The notes below the pieces were generated by a model. That model was given only the letters and a program-made list of their open reading frames with translations, made no database searches and had not been told where the DNA came from. The position numbers were made by a program, and so were the translations under genes. 64,000 nucleotides of DNA, taken from the NCBI RefSeq assembly GCF_000711735.1, contig NZ_JONL01000001.1:1-64000 (forward strand). Direction: 5' to 3'. Position 1 is the first letter of the stretch. Each line of letters starts with the position of its first letter. This DNA comes from Maridesulfovibrio frigidus DSM 17176 (GTDB lineage: Bacteria > Desulfobacterota > Desulfovibrionia > Desulfovibrionales > Desulfovibrionaceae). Shown piece by piece: positions 26,600 to 35,038 of the stretch.

Positions 26600-26779
26600 G
26601 ACATTTAGTTTTTATTTATGATTTTTCTACTTATAATCTCTTTTAGTTTTTAGAATTCAATTTAATTTTTGCGCGAAACAACAACGTGATAACAATGTTA
26701 CATTCGCTATAAAACCTAACTAAACCTTGATCTGACGCGGGAATAGGAATAGGACTTTAAAAAAACAAGGGGATACAAA

Positions 26780-27190
26780 ATGCCAATATTGACCTGGAAA
26801 AACGATTACTCTGTTGGAGTAAAAAAAATAGACGACGAACATAAAACTCTTATTGATATGATCAACAAAGCTTATGATTCTGTTGAAGCAATGAAAGAAG
26901 AAGAAATACTAGCTGAATTAGTCGATGAAATGCGTAATTATGCCATGACCCATTTCGCGACAGAGGAAATGTACATGAAACATCATAAATACCCTCACGC
27001 AGAAACACACAGAAAGCAGCATAATGAGTTCATGATTCATGTAGCTTCTACCGACAACCTGTTATCCTCGGACAAAAACGAAATAGATCCTATAAAGGTC
27101 TTTAAGTATCTTGCAGACTGGCTGCGAAACCACATACTTATTACTGATAAGAAGTTTGGCGCGTTTTTAAATGAAAAGGGACTAGAGTAG
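26780..27190 (+). CDS. Hemerythrin-like O2/metal-binding protein
   Basis: This 136-residue bacteriohemerythrin is a four-helix bundle with a di-iron site. The ligands are visible in order: H21 in DDEHKTL, the HFATEE motif (His and Glu), HAETHRKQH (two His) and HILITD (His and Asp). Such proteins bind or reduce O2, or store oxygen and iron, and are numerous in anaerobic sulfate reducers. The ATG at 26780 follows AAGGGG. It lies 5 bases before a BFD-like ferredoxin, which suggests the two are made together. Confidence 0.95.
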   Translation: MPILTWKNDYSVGVKKIDDEHKTLIDMINKAYDSVEAMKEEEILAELVDEMRNYAMTHFATEEMYMKHHKYPHAETHRKQHNEFMIHVASTDNLLSSDKNEIDPIKVFKYLADWLRNHILITDKKFGAFLNEKGLE

Positions 27191-27195
27191 ATTTC

Positions 27196-27384
27196 ATGGT
27201 AAAATTTTCAGAGAATATTCTTCTCGCCCCTGAGAGTGAGCAAGTTTGTTACTGCTTAAACATCACAAAAGGACAGATTCAGCATGCTATAGCTGGTGGA
27301 GCTGACACCTTAGCTAAAATTAAGGGCGCCACAGGGGCCTGCTTAGCTGCCAGATGCAAAGAAATGAATCCACGCGGACGGTGA
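27196..27384 (+). CDS. BFD-like [2Fe-2S] protein
   Basis: This 62-residue protein resembles bacterioferritin-associated ferredoxin and the NifU/NirB-type BFD [2Fe-2S] domain. Four cysteines show the family spacing: Cys18 and Cys20 in CYC, then Cys49 and Cys54 in TGACLAARC. The start codon at 27196 lies 5 bases after the hemerythrin stop. In bacteria Bfd reduces bacterioferritin iron for release. Here the hemerythrin neighbour suggests an electron supply to a di-iron site, which is inference. It is short but intact. Confidence 0.85.
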   Translation: MVKFSENILLAPESEQVCYCLNITKGQIQHAIAGGADTLAKIKGATGACLAARCKEMNPRGR

Positions 27385-27449
27385 TGCTCAATAGAGATAA
27401 ATGAGCTCCTAGGTGAGGAGACTACTTCCCTGCACGAATTATAAACAAA

Positions 27450-27480
27450 GAAAGGCGCGATCATAATGACCGCGCCTTTC
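27450..27480. terminator. Bidirectional terminator
   Basis: A perfect 10-bp stem GAAAGGCGCG/CGCGCCTTTC with an 11-base loop lies between the convergent BFD and EF-hand genes. The minus-strand side has TTTGTTTAT and the plus-strand side is AT-rich. Confidence 0.75.
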
Positions 27481-27502
27481 TCAAATCTATTTTAAATAAA
27501 CT

Positions 27503-28078
27503 TTATCTTCCGTTCTTCCAAGTTTCCCACTCTTTCTTGCTAAGCTTGCCATCTTTATTCAAATCAGCTTCACGCATAATACGTTCTGCATTCAAAGGAT
27601 ATACATTCACGATTTCGGAACGAATTATTGTTTTGTTTCCATCTTTATCTATATCAACAAATCCTCTGGTGAAGCGAACTCTTTCCAATTGGTAATGCAT
27701 GGCTTTAGCCTTTCTACCGCTTTCCAGATAATAAAGAGACATAGTCTGCTTGCCGGTAATTGTTCCCTGAGTATACCCTTCTTCGCCTTCAGCGAAATAA
27801 AGTTTAACTCCATCCTCATCAATAACCCCACAGAAAGGTTCGGTTAGCGCGTTATCTTTCTTATCTGCAAACCAGATTTTGTAACCGGAAAAAACAGCAT
27901 CTTCCTGTTTATTAATAACAAAGACAGCTTTGTTATCGCTTACATCTCCGTCTTTAGTGATCATTTTTACGATTCCGCCCCATGTTCCGCGGACTTCAGG
28001 ATAATCAGCAGCAAACGCATAAGAACTAAAAGCCATTAAAACTAGAGCTACAAGGCTGCAACAAATCAATTTTTTCAT
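27503..28078 (-). CDS. Secreted EF-hand protein
   Basis: This 191-residue protein has a signal peptide (about 1-23, ending YAFAADY) and a beta-rich body of unknown type. Two Ca-binding-like loops occur: a degenerate DIDKDGNKT near residue 138 and a canonical EF-hand loop DLNKDGKLSKKEW at the C-terminus, where it begins a helix-loop-helix. It is probably periplasmic and calcium-sensing or calcium-stabilised. The ATG at 28078 has GGAG 11 bases upstream. It stands alone between terminators. The body is not one I recognise. Confidence 0.7.
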   Translation of the reverse strand: MKKLICCSLVALVLMAFSSYAFAADYPEVRGTWGGIVKMITKDGDVSDNKAVFVINKQEDAVFSGYKIWFADKKDNALTEPFCGVIDEDGVKLYFAEGEEGYTQGTITGKQTMSLYYLESGRKAKAMHYQLERVRFTRGFVDIDKDGNKTIIRSEIVNVYPLNAERIMREADLNKDGKLSKKEWETWKNGR

Positions 28079-28181
28079 AATGTGAAAACTCCATAAAAAG
28101 TTAAATATTCAGCAGATACTTAAACTTATTCTGCAAATACAACGCTCAGTCAAGTACTTATAGATTTTTACCCCATAAAAA

Positions 28182-28209
28182 AAGCGGCATCTCTAAAGAG
28201 AGGCCGCTT
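28182..28209 (-). terminator. Terminator of the glnHPQ operon
   Basis: Stem AAGCGGCaTCTCT/AGAGAgGCCGCTT, followed by TTTTTTTATGGGG on the minus strand. Confidence 0.85.
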
Positions 28210-28232
28210 AAAAAAGTACTTACAGTTCGAAA

Positions 28233-28964
28233 TTAAAGGTGCGAAACTACTTTACCTAAAAAGTCCTTCAACCTCGGATTTTTGGGATTGGAAAAAAAGT
28301 CGTCAGGAGTCCCTTCTTCCTGAATTACGCCTTCATCAATAAATATAACCCTGTCAGCCACTTCTTTTGCAAAACCCATCTCATGAGTCACTACAACCAT
28401 TGTCATGCCCTCCTTAGCGAGTTTTTGCATAACATCAAGAACCTCACCTACTAACTCAGGATCAAGAGCGGATGTAGGCTCATCAAAAAGAATAACTTTA
28501 GGTTGCAGCGCAAGGGAGCGAGCAATTGCAACACGCTGTTTCTGTCCACCGGAAAGTTGATCTGGATAATTTTCAGCTTTATCTTTTAAGCCTACCTTAT
28601 CGAGAAGTTTGAACCCAAGTTCATCAGCATCAACCTTGTTCATATTGCGAACTTTAAGAGGACCTAATGTAACATTCTCCAAAATAGACATATGCGGAAA
28701 AAGATTAAACTGCTGAAAAACCATACCGGCCTCAGCTCTAACTTCATTAATATTGGTCTGCTTATCCATAATGTCATGGCCGTCTACAGCAATAGAACCC
28801 GAGCTAGGCACCTCAAGCTTGTTTATGCATCTCAGCACAGTCGACTTACCAGAACCGGAAGGCCCGATAATACAAACGACTTCACCGGATTTTACATGAA
28901 GATCAATTCCCTTAATAACTTGTAGATCGTCGAAATTTTTATGTAAATTTTTAATATTAATCAC
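28233..28964 (-). CDS. glnQ: Polar amino-acid (glutamine-type) ABC transporter ATPase
   Basis: This ABC ATPase has 243 residues and belongs to the GlnQ/HisP branch. Visible motifs are Walker [10 protein letters not shown], the Q-loop region [11 protein letters not shown], signature LSGGQKQR, Walker [14 protein letters not shown] and the switch His in [15 protein letters not shown]. Start is GTG at 28964 with GGAG upstream. It is the last gene of a three-gene import operon (binding protein, permease, ATPase), 4 bases after the permease. The direction opposite to glnN and the shared intergenic region suggest a nitrogen role. Confidence 0.93.
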   Translation of the reverse strand: MINIKNLHKNFDDLQVIKGIDLHVKSGEVVCIIGPSGSGKSTVLRCINKLEVPSSGSIAVDGHDIMDKQTNINEVRAEAGMVFQQFNLFPHMSILENVTLGPLKVRNMNKVDADELGFKLLDKVGLKDKAENYPDQLSGGQKQRVAIARSLALQPKVILFDEPTSALDPELVGEVLDVMQKLAKEGMTMVVVTHEMGFAKEVADRVIFIDEGVIQEEGTPDDFFSNPKNPRLKDFLGKVVSHL

Positions 28965-28968
28965 AACA

Positions 28969-29637
28969 TTATCTCCGGGAGGTGTTCAGCTTTTTCTCAA
29001 GCATTTTCATACCTTGAGCGATTGAAAGAGTCATAACAAGATATACACAGGCAACGGCAAGATAGACTTCAAAAGCCCTGAAATTAACAGAAGTAATTTC
29101 CTGACCAGTTCGCATGAGTTCGCCAACACCAATAACCATTAATAATGAAGTATCCTTCAAGCTGATTATAAACTGATTACCCAGGGGTGGAATCATGCGT
29201 TTCAAAGCTTGAGGCCAAACAACGTAGAGCATTGTCTGAGTTCGGGTAAGCCCGATTGAACGCCCTGCTTCAACCTGACCGGGATTAATCGACTGCACGG
29301 CACCACGTACGATTTCAGCAATATATGCACCTGAATTAACAGCAATAATTACAATACCGGCGGTAATAGGTGATATCCTAACCCCGATTGCCATAGGCAC
29401 ACCGTAATACAGAAACATAGCTTGAACCAGCATAGGAGTTCCACGAATTGCTTCAACATAAACTCCGGCAAGCTTTCTTACAACCAAAGACCGGGCTAGT
29501 TTCATTAAGCCAGCTAAGCTTCCAAGGATAAACCCGAAAAAGAGCCCACCAACGGCTATCTGAACTGTAAGTTTCAAGCCACGCATAAGCATAGGGAAAG
29601 TGTCCCAAAATACTGAAGTTTCAAATACGAATGCCAT
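28969..29637 (-). CDS. glnP: Polar amino-acid ABC transporter permease
   Basis: This 222-residue permease is of the HisM/GlnP type with about five membrane helices. The EAA loop that contacts the ATPase is visible as [22 protein letters not shown]. The ATG at 29637 follows AGAGGAAG. A hairpin in the 71-base gap from glnH may make this gene less expressed than the binding protein. The name is by analogy with glutamine importers. The amino acid actually transported is not shown by sequence, and polar amino acids in general are possible. Confidence 0.9.
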   Translation of the reverse strand: MAFVFETSVFWDTFPMLMRGLKLTVQIAVGGLFFGFILGSLAGLMKLARSLVVRKLAGVYVEAIRGTPMLVQAMFLYYGVPMAIGVRISPITAGIVIIAVNSGAYIAEIVRGAVQSINPGQVEAGRSIGLTRTQTMLYVVWPQALKRMIPPLGNQFIISLKDTSLLMVIGVGELMRTGQEITSVNFRAFEVYLAVACVYLVMTLSIAQGMKMLEKKLNTSRR

Positions 29638-29664
29638 TACTTCCTCTGTCTTTTAAAAGAATAA

Positions 29665-29684
29665 GAGGCGGCAAAAGCCGCCCC
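29665..29684 (-). terminator. Intercistronic hairpin between glnH and glnP
   Basis: A GC-rich stem GGCGGC/GCCGCC with a TTTT loop, followed on the minus strand by TCTTATTCTTTT. It could be a partial terminator or an RNA-stability element that favours the binding-protein message. Confidence 0.55.
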
Positions 29685-29708
29685 TGAATTACAATGAAAC
29701 CGAATAAT

Positions 29709-30455
29709 TTATTTAGGTTCTGATCCGAACCACTTAATGTAGAGTGTACGGTATTCACCGCTATCGCGAAGGCTTTTCAGAGCAGTGTTAACCTTAGCAA
29801 CAAGTTTGCTTCCTTTAGGAAATGCGATTCCGTAAGACTGTCCCTGATATAAAGGACCTACAACTTTAACCTGTCCTTTAGATGCTTTGCGGGCAAAGTC
29901 ACCAATAACAGGGGAATCAAACATTACAGCATCAGCACCGCCAGCCATGAGTTCCATGAACATAGCGTCACTGTTAGGGAAAAGCTTAACTTCTTTAGCT
30001 CCGCAATTTGCTTTTACAAAGTCAGCAGAAGTTGTTCCAAGTTTAGTTGCAACAATTTTGCCTTTAAGATCTTTAATATCTTTAATGGAGTTTTCATCGT
30101 TTTTAACAAGAATGAGCAGACCAGCATTATAGTAAGGATCAGAGAAATCTACAACTTTGGAACGTTCAGGCTTAATTGTAATACCTGCGATACCAACATC
30201 AACCTGATCCGACTGAAGGCCAGGAATAATTCCGTTGAAATCCATAGGCTGCAAAGTATATTCTGCACCAATCTTCTTAGCAATAGCATCCCACAATTCT
30301 ACATCAAAACCAGTATGCGTTCCAGTTTCAGGGTCTTTGAATTCGAAAGGGGGAAAGCTAGTATCACAAGCAACTATAAGTTTATCAGCAAAAGCTGATC
30401 CTACCATAGCTAAGGTAAGCACAGCAGCAATGATAAGTGACAATAATTTCTTCAT
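29709..30455 (-). CDS. glnH: Polar amino-acid ABC transporter binding protein
   Basis: This periplasmic solute-binding protein of family 3 has about 248 residues. The signal peptide spans about 1-24 (ending AFADK). Signature stretches are ACDTSFPPFEFKD, GFDVELWDAIAK, the DFNGIIPGLQSDQVDVGIAGIT region and TLYIKWFG at the end. I use the ATG at 30455 with GGAGG upstream; an ATG 42 bases earlier would add residues without a role. It is first of the operon, closest to the shared promoter region with glnN. Confidence 0.93.
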   Translation of the reverse strand: MKKLLSLIIAAVLTLAMVGSAFADKLIVACDTSFPPFEFKDPETGTHTGFDVELWDAIAKKIGAEYTLQPMDFNGIIPGLQSDQVDVGIAGITIKPERSKVVDFSDPYYNAGLLILVKNDENSIKDIKDLKGKIVATKLGTTSADFVKANCGAKEVKLFPNSDAMFMELMAGGADAVMFDSPVIGDFARKASKGQVKVVGPLYQGQSYGIAFPKGSKLVAKVNTALKSLRDSGEYRTLYIKWFGSEPK

Positions 30456-30561
30456 GCAACCTCCAAAAATGGCGCAAATTAATAAATGGACCTTCATTCT
30501 ACAATTACGAAGGCAATCAGCACAACTCGCATATTTTCAACAAATAATACGTAATCGTTAT

Positions 30562-30590
30562 TTTATAGCACTTTTAATTCAAGATTTCAA
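30562..30590 (-). promoter_or_regulatory. Putative sigma-70 promoter of glnH
   Basis: On the minus strand -35 TTGAAA (30585-30590) and -10 TATAAA (30562-30567) are separated by 17 bases. The leader would be about 100 bases to the glnH ATG at 30455. Confidence 0.55.
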
Positions 30591-30930
30591 GATTTCAGAA
30601 TATTACGCCAAAATATGAATTTGACAAAAGAATCATTTTTGTCGTGAAAATATGTCTTCAAATCAATTCTAAATTTGCAAATTCCTACTATATATAATAG
30701 GAACCGACTTAAATAAGTTCTTTTGCTTCATTTAAGCAGCAAAAGACAGACAATGTGAGTAATTGAATCCTTCTTTAGTGCACTATTTAAGACAATATCA
30801 AAAGAAAATGACATTAATGTAGATTTCACACTTTAGTTTACAGCCATTTTCAACGTTTTTGTTAAATTCATCTTACTGAGTTACTCCTAATTAGCACCAA
30901 GACACTGTTTTTAAAGAATATAATTACTTC

Positions 30931-30944
30931 GGCACACTCTCTGC
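30931..30944 (+). promoter_or_regulatory. Putative sigma-54 promoter of glnN
   Basis: GGCAC, 5 bases, then CTGC gives GG (30931-30932) and GC (30943-30944) separated by exactly 10 bases, as in the -24/-12 consensus. The only clear deviation is C for T just before the GC. Transcription would begin near 30956, leaving about 78 bases of leader. The match is good but short. Confidence 0.5.
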
Positions 30945-31033
30945 TATATTCTAAACAAATTTTTGCTAATTAAGTTTCCATTCTCTGTGCAACCAGAGAT
31001 TAATTTTAAATAAGATCAAGGAGCTTTTTCAAA

Positions 31034-33220
31034 ATGAGTTCAAACCAAACTCGCCAGAGCGCAATTTCAGCTGTAACTAATTATACCCCACCAGCCACTC
31101 CTCTTAACTTTGCAGAGCAGAAGCCAACAGACCTATTCGGCTGCAATGTTTTTAACGACGTAGTTATGCAGGAAAGACTTCCTAAAGACGTATATAAATC
31201 ACTCAAAAAAACCATCGACGAAGGACAGAAAGTTGATCCTTCAATAGCTGATACAGTTGCAAATGCGATGAAAGAATGGGCTCTTGAAAAAGGTGCAACT
31301 CACTACACACATGTATTTTACCCACTCACCGGGCTGACTGCAGAAAAACATGACGGTTTCCTAACACCTGATGGAAAAGGAAGTGCTATTGCTGAATTCG
31401 AAGGCAAGCTTCTCATTCAGGGTGAGCCAGATGCATCCAGCTTCCCTAACGGCGGACTACGCACAACTTTCGAAGCGCGCGGATACACAGCATGGGATGT
31501 AACAAGCCCAGCTTACATTCTTGAAAATCCTAATGGAACTTTCCTCTGTATCCCGACTGCATTCATCTCATGGACAGGCGAAGCTCTTGATAAAAAGACT
31601 CCTCTCCTTAGATCTAATCAGGTTGTAAACGTTCAGGCTCAGAGAATTTTGAAAATTTTCGGTGATGATTCAGGAAACCGTGTTGTATCAAACGCAGGAC
31701 CTGAGCAGGAATATTTCCTCATCGACAGAAACTTCTACTTTGCTCGTCCAGATCTCCAGCTTGCAGGAAGAACACTCTTCGGCTCAAAACCTGCTAAAGG
31801 TCAGGAACTAGACGATCATTACTTCGGTGCAATTCCACGCCGCGTTCTATCCTTCATGATGGATGCAGAAAACGAACTGTACAAACTCGGAGTACCAGTA
31901 AAAACTCGTCATAACGAAGTTGCTCCTGGACAGTTCGAACTTGCTCCTCTTTACGAGCACGCAAACCTAGCAACTGACCATAACCAGATGATCATGACTA
32001 CTCTGAAGAGTACTGCTAAAAAACATGGTATGGCTTGCCTGCTTCACGAAAAACCATTTGCTGGAATTAACGGTTCCGGTAAACACCTTAACTTTTCATT
32101 AGGTTGTGCTGGTCACGGTAGCCTCTTTGATCCAGGCAAAAACCCACACAAAAATGCTCAGTTCCTGATCTTCTGTGCTGCTATCATCCGTTCAGTACAC
32201 CTACACAGCAAACTTCTGCGCGCAGTTGTTGCTTCTGTAAGTAATGACCATCGTTTGGGTGCTAACGAAGCTCCTCCAGCGATCATGTCTATCTTCATGG
32301 GATCACACCTCACAGAAATATTCCAGAAAATAAAAGAAGGTAATTCCCCTACTCCTACGAGTTCCGGATTCCTTAAAGTTGGCGTTGACACATTGCCTCC
32401 GCTTCCTAGAGACGCAGGCGACCGTAACCGCACCAGCCCATTCGCTTTCACAGGCAACCGCTTCGAATTCAGAGCTGTTGGTTCTAATGCATCTATCGCA
32501 GGACCTCAGGTTGCAATCAACACAATGCTTGCTGAATCTCTCGACTTCATCGCAACTGAACTCGAATCAGTAACCAAAGGTGACCAATCCAAACTCAACG
32601 AAGCTGTTCAGAAAGTTATCAAAGACATCATGGACAAACATGATTCTATCCTCTTTGATGGCGACGGTTACTCTGATGAGTGGCATAAAGAAGCAACAGA
32701 AGAACGTGGCCTTCCAAACCTTCCAACATCAGCAGAAGCAATTCCAGCTTTAACTGACCCTGCAGTCATTGAACTTTTCACTAAGTACAATGTATTCTCC
32801 AAGGAAGAGCTAGAAAGCCGCGAAGAAATCTACCTTGAGCAATACAATCAGGCTGTTGTAACTGAAGCTGCTCTTGTTGTTAAACTTGCTAAGACTCTCA
32901 TCTTCCCTAGTGGAGTTCGCTACCAGAAAGAACTTGCTGACACATGTGCAAGCATGAAAGCAATCGGCGTTCCATTCACTACTGACGTACTTGAAGACGT
33001 AACTGAAAACCTGAGAAAAATGCAGGCTGCAATAGTTGCTCTTGAGAAAGTCATGGAAGAAAACACAGCAGAAGATCAGGGTAAAGAAGCAACTTACCTA
33101 TGCTACACAGCATTGCCAGCAATGCTTGAAGTACGTAAATATGCTGATTACCTCGAAGACGTAGTAGCTGATGACCTATGGACACTTCCTAGCTACTCTG
33201 AAATGCTCTTCATCAAATAA
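31034..33220 (+). CDS. glnN: Glutamine synthetase, type III
   Basis: This 728-residue GlnN-type enzyme makes glutamine from glutamate, ammonia and ATP. Type III enzymes form large double-ring assemblies, and the length matches. Signature stretches are [13 protein letters not shown] and [11 protein letters not shown] near the start, [13 protein letters not shown], the [19 protein letters not shown]-site segment, and [19 protein letters not shown]. The ATG at 31034 has AAGGAG. It ends in a strong terminator. The sigma-54-like promoter and divergence from a glutamine-type importer suggest nitrogen-limited expression. Confidence 0.96.
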   Translation: MSSNQTRQSAISAVTNYTPPATPLNFAEQKPTDLFGCNVFNDVVMQERLPKDVYKSLKKTIDEGQKVDPSIADTVANAMKEWALEKGATHYTHVFYPLTGLTAEKHDGFLTPDGKGSAIAEFEGKLLIQGEPDASSFPNGGLRTTFEARGYTAWDVTSPAYILENPNGTFLCIPTAFISWTGEALDKKTPLLRSNQVVNVQAQRILKIFGDDSGNRVVSNAGPEQEYFLIDRNFYFARPDLQLAGRTLFGSKPAKGQELDDHYFGAIPRRVLSFMMDAENELYKLGVPVKTRHNEVAPGQFELAPLYEHANLATDHNQMIMTTLKSTAKKHGMACLLHEKPFAGINGSGKHLNFSLGCAGHGSLFDPGKNPHKNAQFLIFCAAIIRSVHLHSKLLRAVVASVSNDHRLGANEAPPAIMSIFMGSHLTEIFQKIKEGNSPTPTSSGFLKVGVDTLPPLPRDAGDRNRTSPFAFTGNRFEFRAVGSNASIAGPQVAINTMLAESLDFIATELESVTKGDQSKLNEAVQKVIKDIMDKHDSILFDGDGYSDEWHKEATEERGLPNLPTSAEAIPALTDPAVIELFTKYNVFSKEELESREEIYLEQYNQAVVTEAALVVKLAKTLIFPSGVRYQKELADTCASMKAIGVPFTTDVLEDVTENLRKMQAAIVALEKVMEENTAEDQGKEATYLCYTALPAMLEVRKYADYLEDVVADDLWTLPSYSEMLFIK

Positions 33221-33244
33221 TTTACGCCCCTCATTCCACAAACT

Positions 33245-33277
33245 AGAAAGCCCTGCTCTAATAAAGCAGGGCTTTCT
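33245..33277 (+). terminator. Terminator of glnN
   Basis: A perfect 13-bp stem (33245-33257 with 33265-33277) is followed by GTATTTT. Confidence 0.88.
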
Positions 33278-33376
33278 GTATTTTAAGCTACTTCTGAGAA
33301 TAACCACAACCGTTGATGGATCTATCAACCCTACCCACGCAGCAAAACAATTTCACTCATACTGCGACCAAATAAA

Positions 33377-35029
33377 TCATTTCATATTTTGTATGACAGA
33401 AGCGATCTTAACTGATTTTTCTCCAAAATCATTCTCGAGCCGCTCCAGATCTCGTTCAATTATTTTCGAGACTGCGGATTTTGAATACTTCGATTCAAGT
33501 TTAAGTATGTTTCCTTCTCCGCTACCTCTTGAGCTAGAATTCTTGAAAGCTGCCGCACCTGTTTTACGCTTATGTAAAACCTGTAAGCTACCCTGATAAA
33601 CAGCCGTTTTACCCGCAACTGCTAACATAAAATCATGGTCCACATCATCATACTGCGTGGGAGAATATCTAAGATCGAAATCTCCAATCTCCGCAAGAAC
33701 CGATCTTTTAAATAGATGAAAACATCCTGTAACGGAGACGCACGGCCTGCAATAGTCATACTGTCCATAATCAAGATCTTGATTATATGGATCAAGATAT
33801 GAAAATTCAAACTCACGCGTTTTATCTTTAAAGCCCTTTTCTGTTTCGCGCAGATGCAAATCGGCGTGCTGAATAATTTCTTTTTGGCCGTCATTAACAA
33901 CCTTGCAGCCCCATACACCAGCATCAGGATAATTCGCAACAGCATAACTAAAGTAGGTCTGCCAATCTTCAGGGATTACAGCATCATCATCTAAATAGGC
34001 AATATACTCGAAGCTCTTCATTTCATCTAAATTTTTCAGCCAGTTTCTAGCTGCCGGAGCACCAATGTTCACGGGCAAATCAATTGCAGTAAAACGTGAA
34101 CCAAGTTTATCATGCCATGATTTTAACACTTGAGAAGTATCGTCAGAGCTTCCATTATTGAGAGCAAAGATATGGACATTATCAAGAGGAGAGGCGGCGA
34201 TTGACGCAATTGATCTATTAACGTCGTCGGATTTGCCATAAGTATAAAGGCACACAGCAACAGTGCCGCTTAGCACATCACTGCCGGAGCTGTGCAGTAC
34301 TTTATCATGCACATTAAGCCACGTGTTAACCTGCCACGGACGTGCTCGCATGCGGTCCCGCCACAAAATAAGAGCCTCTTCCCTGCGCCCCATACGATCA
34401 AGAGCTTCCGCAAGTCGCAAAAGACTGTCACCGAGAATTAAGGTATTACCCGAGACATCGGCATAAGTATCCTCTGCACGTTGATAATCTCCAGTACAAA
34501 AAGCAATATCACCACAATATTTATTTTGAATGATCTTCATAGCAGAAGGCCAACCTCTGGAAATCGCTTCCTGAGCTATGTCATATCGTCCTGTAAAAAA
34601 AGCAAGGTCAAGAAAATGGGACAACCAGAAAACATTTTCAGGCTCCCGTACTGTTTTCTGCCCCAGATAATCAAGAAGCTTTTCCTTATCATCAAGAGCT
34701 ATTATGCGTTTCAAATAGCTTATGTTCTCAGGAACAATATTATTTGATGAAACAAAAGACATAGTGTCTACCAACTGATCAGGCAAAAATTTAAGTTTCT
34801 GATTAATGGACAGAAGATTGGTTGCAAGCTGTCCATCCAGAGGACTAGATTCCCACGCTGCGAGAAGAATATCTATACCTAGATCTATAAGTGACCCGTT
34901 AGCTTTTCCTGTTTCAGCAAGACTTAAAACCCTGCTGGCAGTATCCATCAAGTGAGGCTTTCCATGGCCAGACACTAGCAACCTATAACGAGTTGCGGTA
35001 TCAAGAAAATCCCAAAAACTACCTGTCAT
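33377..35029 (-). CDS. Glycosyltransferase (GT2-like) with N-terminal helical repeats
   Basis: This 550-residue protein has an N-terminal half of helical repeats, TPR-like by pattern (AEDTYADVSGNTLILGDSLLRLAEALDRMG), and a C-terminal GT2-type domain from about residue 255 (VCLYTYGKSDDVNRSIASI, NNGSSDDT, then the DXD-like YLDDDAVIP). It probably transfers a sugar to a protein or surface polysaccharide in the cytoplasm. It is 9 bases after the second glycosyltransferase on the same strand. The acceptor is unknown. TPR-plus-glycosyltransferase proteins are common in Desulfovibrio, where some act on flagellin, but no flagellar gene is nearby. Confidence 0.85.
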   Translation of the reverse strand: MTGSFWDFLDTATRYRLLVSGHGKPHLMDTASRVLSLAETGKANGSLIDLGIDILLAAWESSPLDGQLATNLLSINQKLKFLPDQLVDTMSFVSSNNIVPENISYLKRIIALDDKEKLLDYLGQKTVREPENVFWLSHFLDLAFFTGRYDIAQEAISRGWPSAMKIIQNKYCGDIAFCTGDYQRAEDTYADVSGNTLILGDSLLRLAEALDRMGRREEALILWRDRMRARPWQVNTWLNVHDKVLHSSGSDVLSGTVAVCLYTYGKSDDVNRSIASIAASPLDNVHIFALNNGSSDDTSQVLKSWHDKLGSRFTAIDLPVNIGAPAARNWLKNLDEMKSFEYIAYLDDDAVIPEDWQTYFSYAVANYPDAGVWGCKVVNDGQKEIIQHADLHLRETEKGFKDKTREFEFSYLDPYNQDLDYGQYDYCRPCVSVTGCFHLFKRSVLAEIGDFDLRYSPTQYDDVDHDFMLAVAGKTAVYQGSLQVLHKRKTGAAAFKNSSSRGSGEGNILKLESKYSKSAVSKIIERDLERLENDFGEKSVKIASVIQNMK

Positions 35030-35038
35030 ACTGACTCC

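Larger units (their letters stand above)
30456..31033. other. Shared regulatory region of glnHPQ and glnN
   Basis: This gap of 578 bases separates divergent nitrogen genes. It carries a sigma-70-like promoter for glnH (30562-30590) and a sigma-54-like site for glnN (30931-30944). Inverted repeats include TTCCTA/TAGGAA around 30686-30710 and CTTTTGCT/AGCAAAAG around 30720-30750, either of which may be a regulator site. I could not assign them to NtrC. Confidence 0.55.

Noticed and set aside
33171-33596. 141-codon plus-strand frame spanning the end of glnN and the glycosyltransferase
   Set aside because: It passes through the glnN terminator and lies antisense to the glycosyltransferase.
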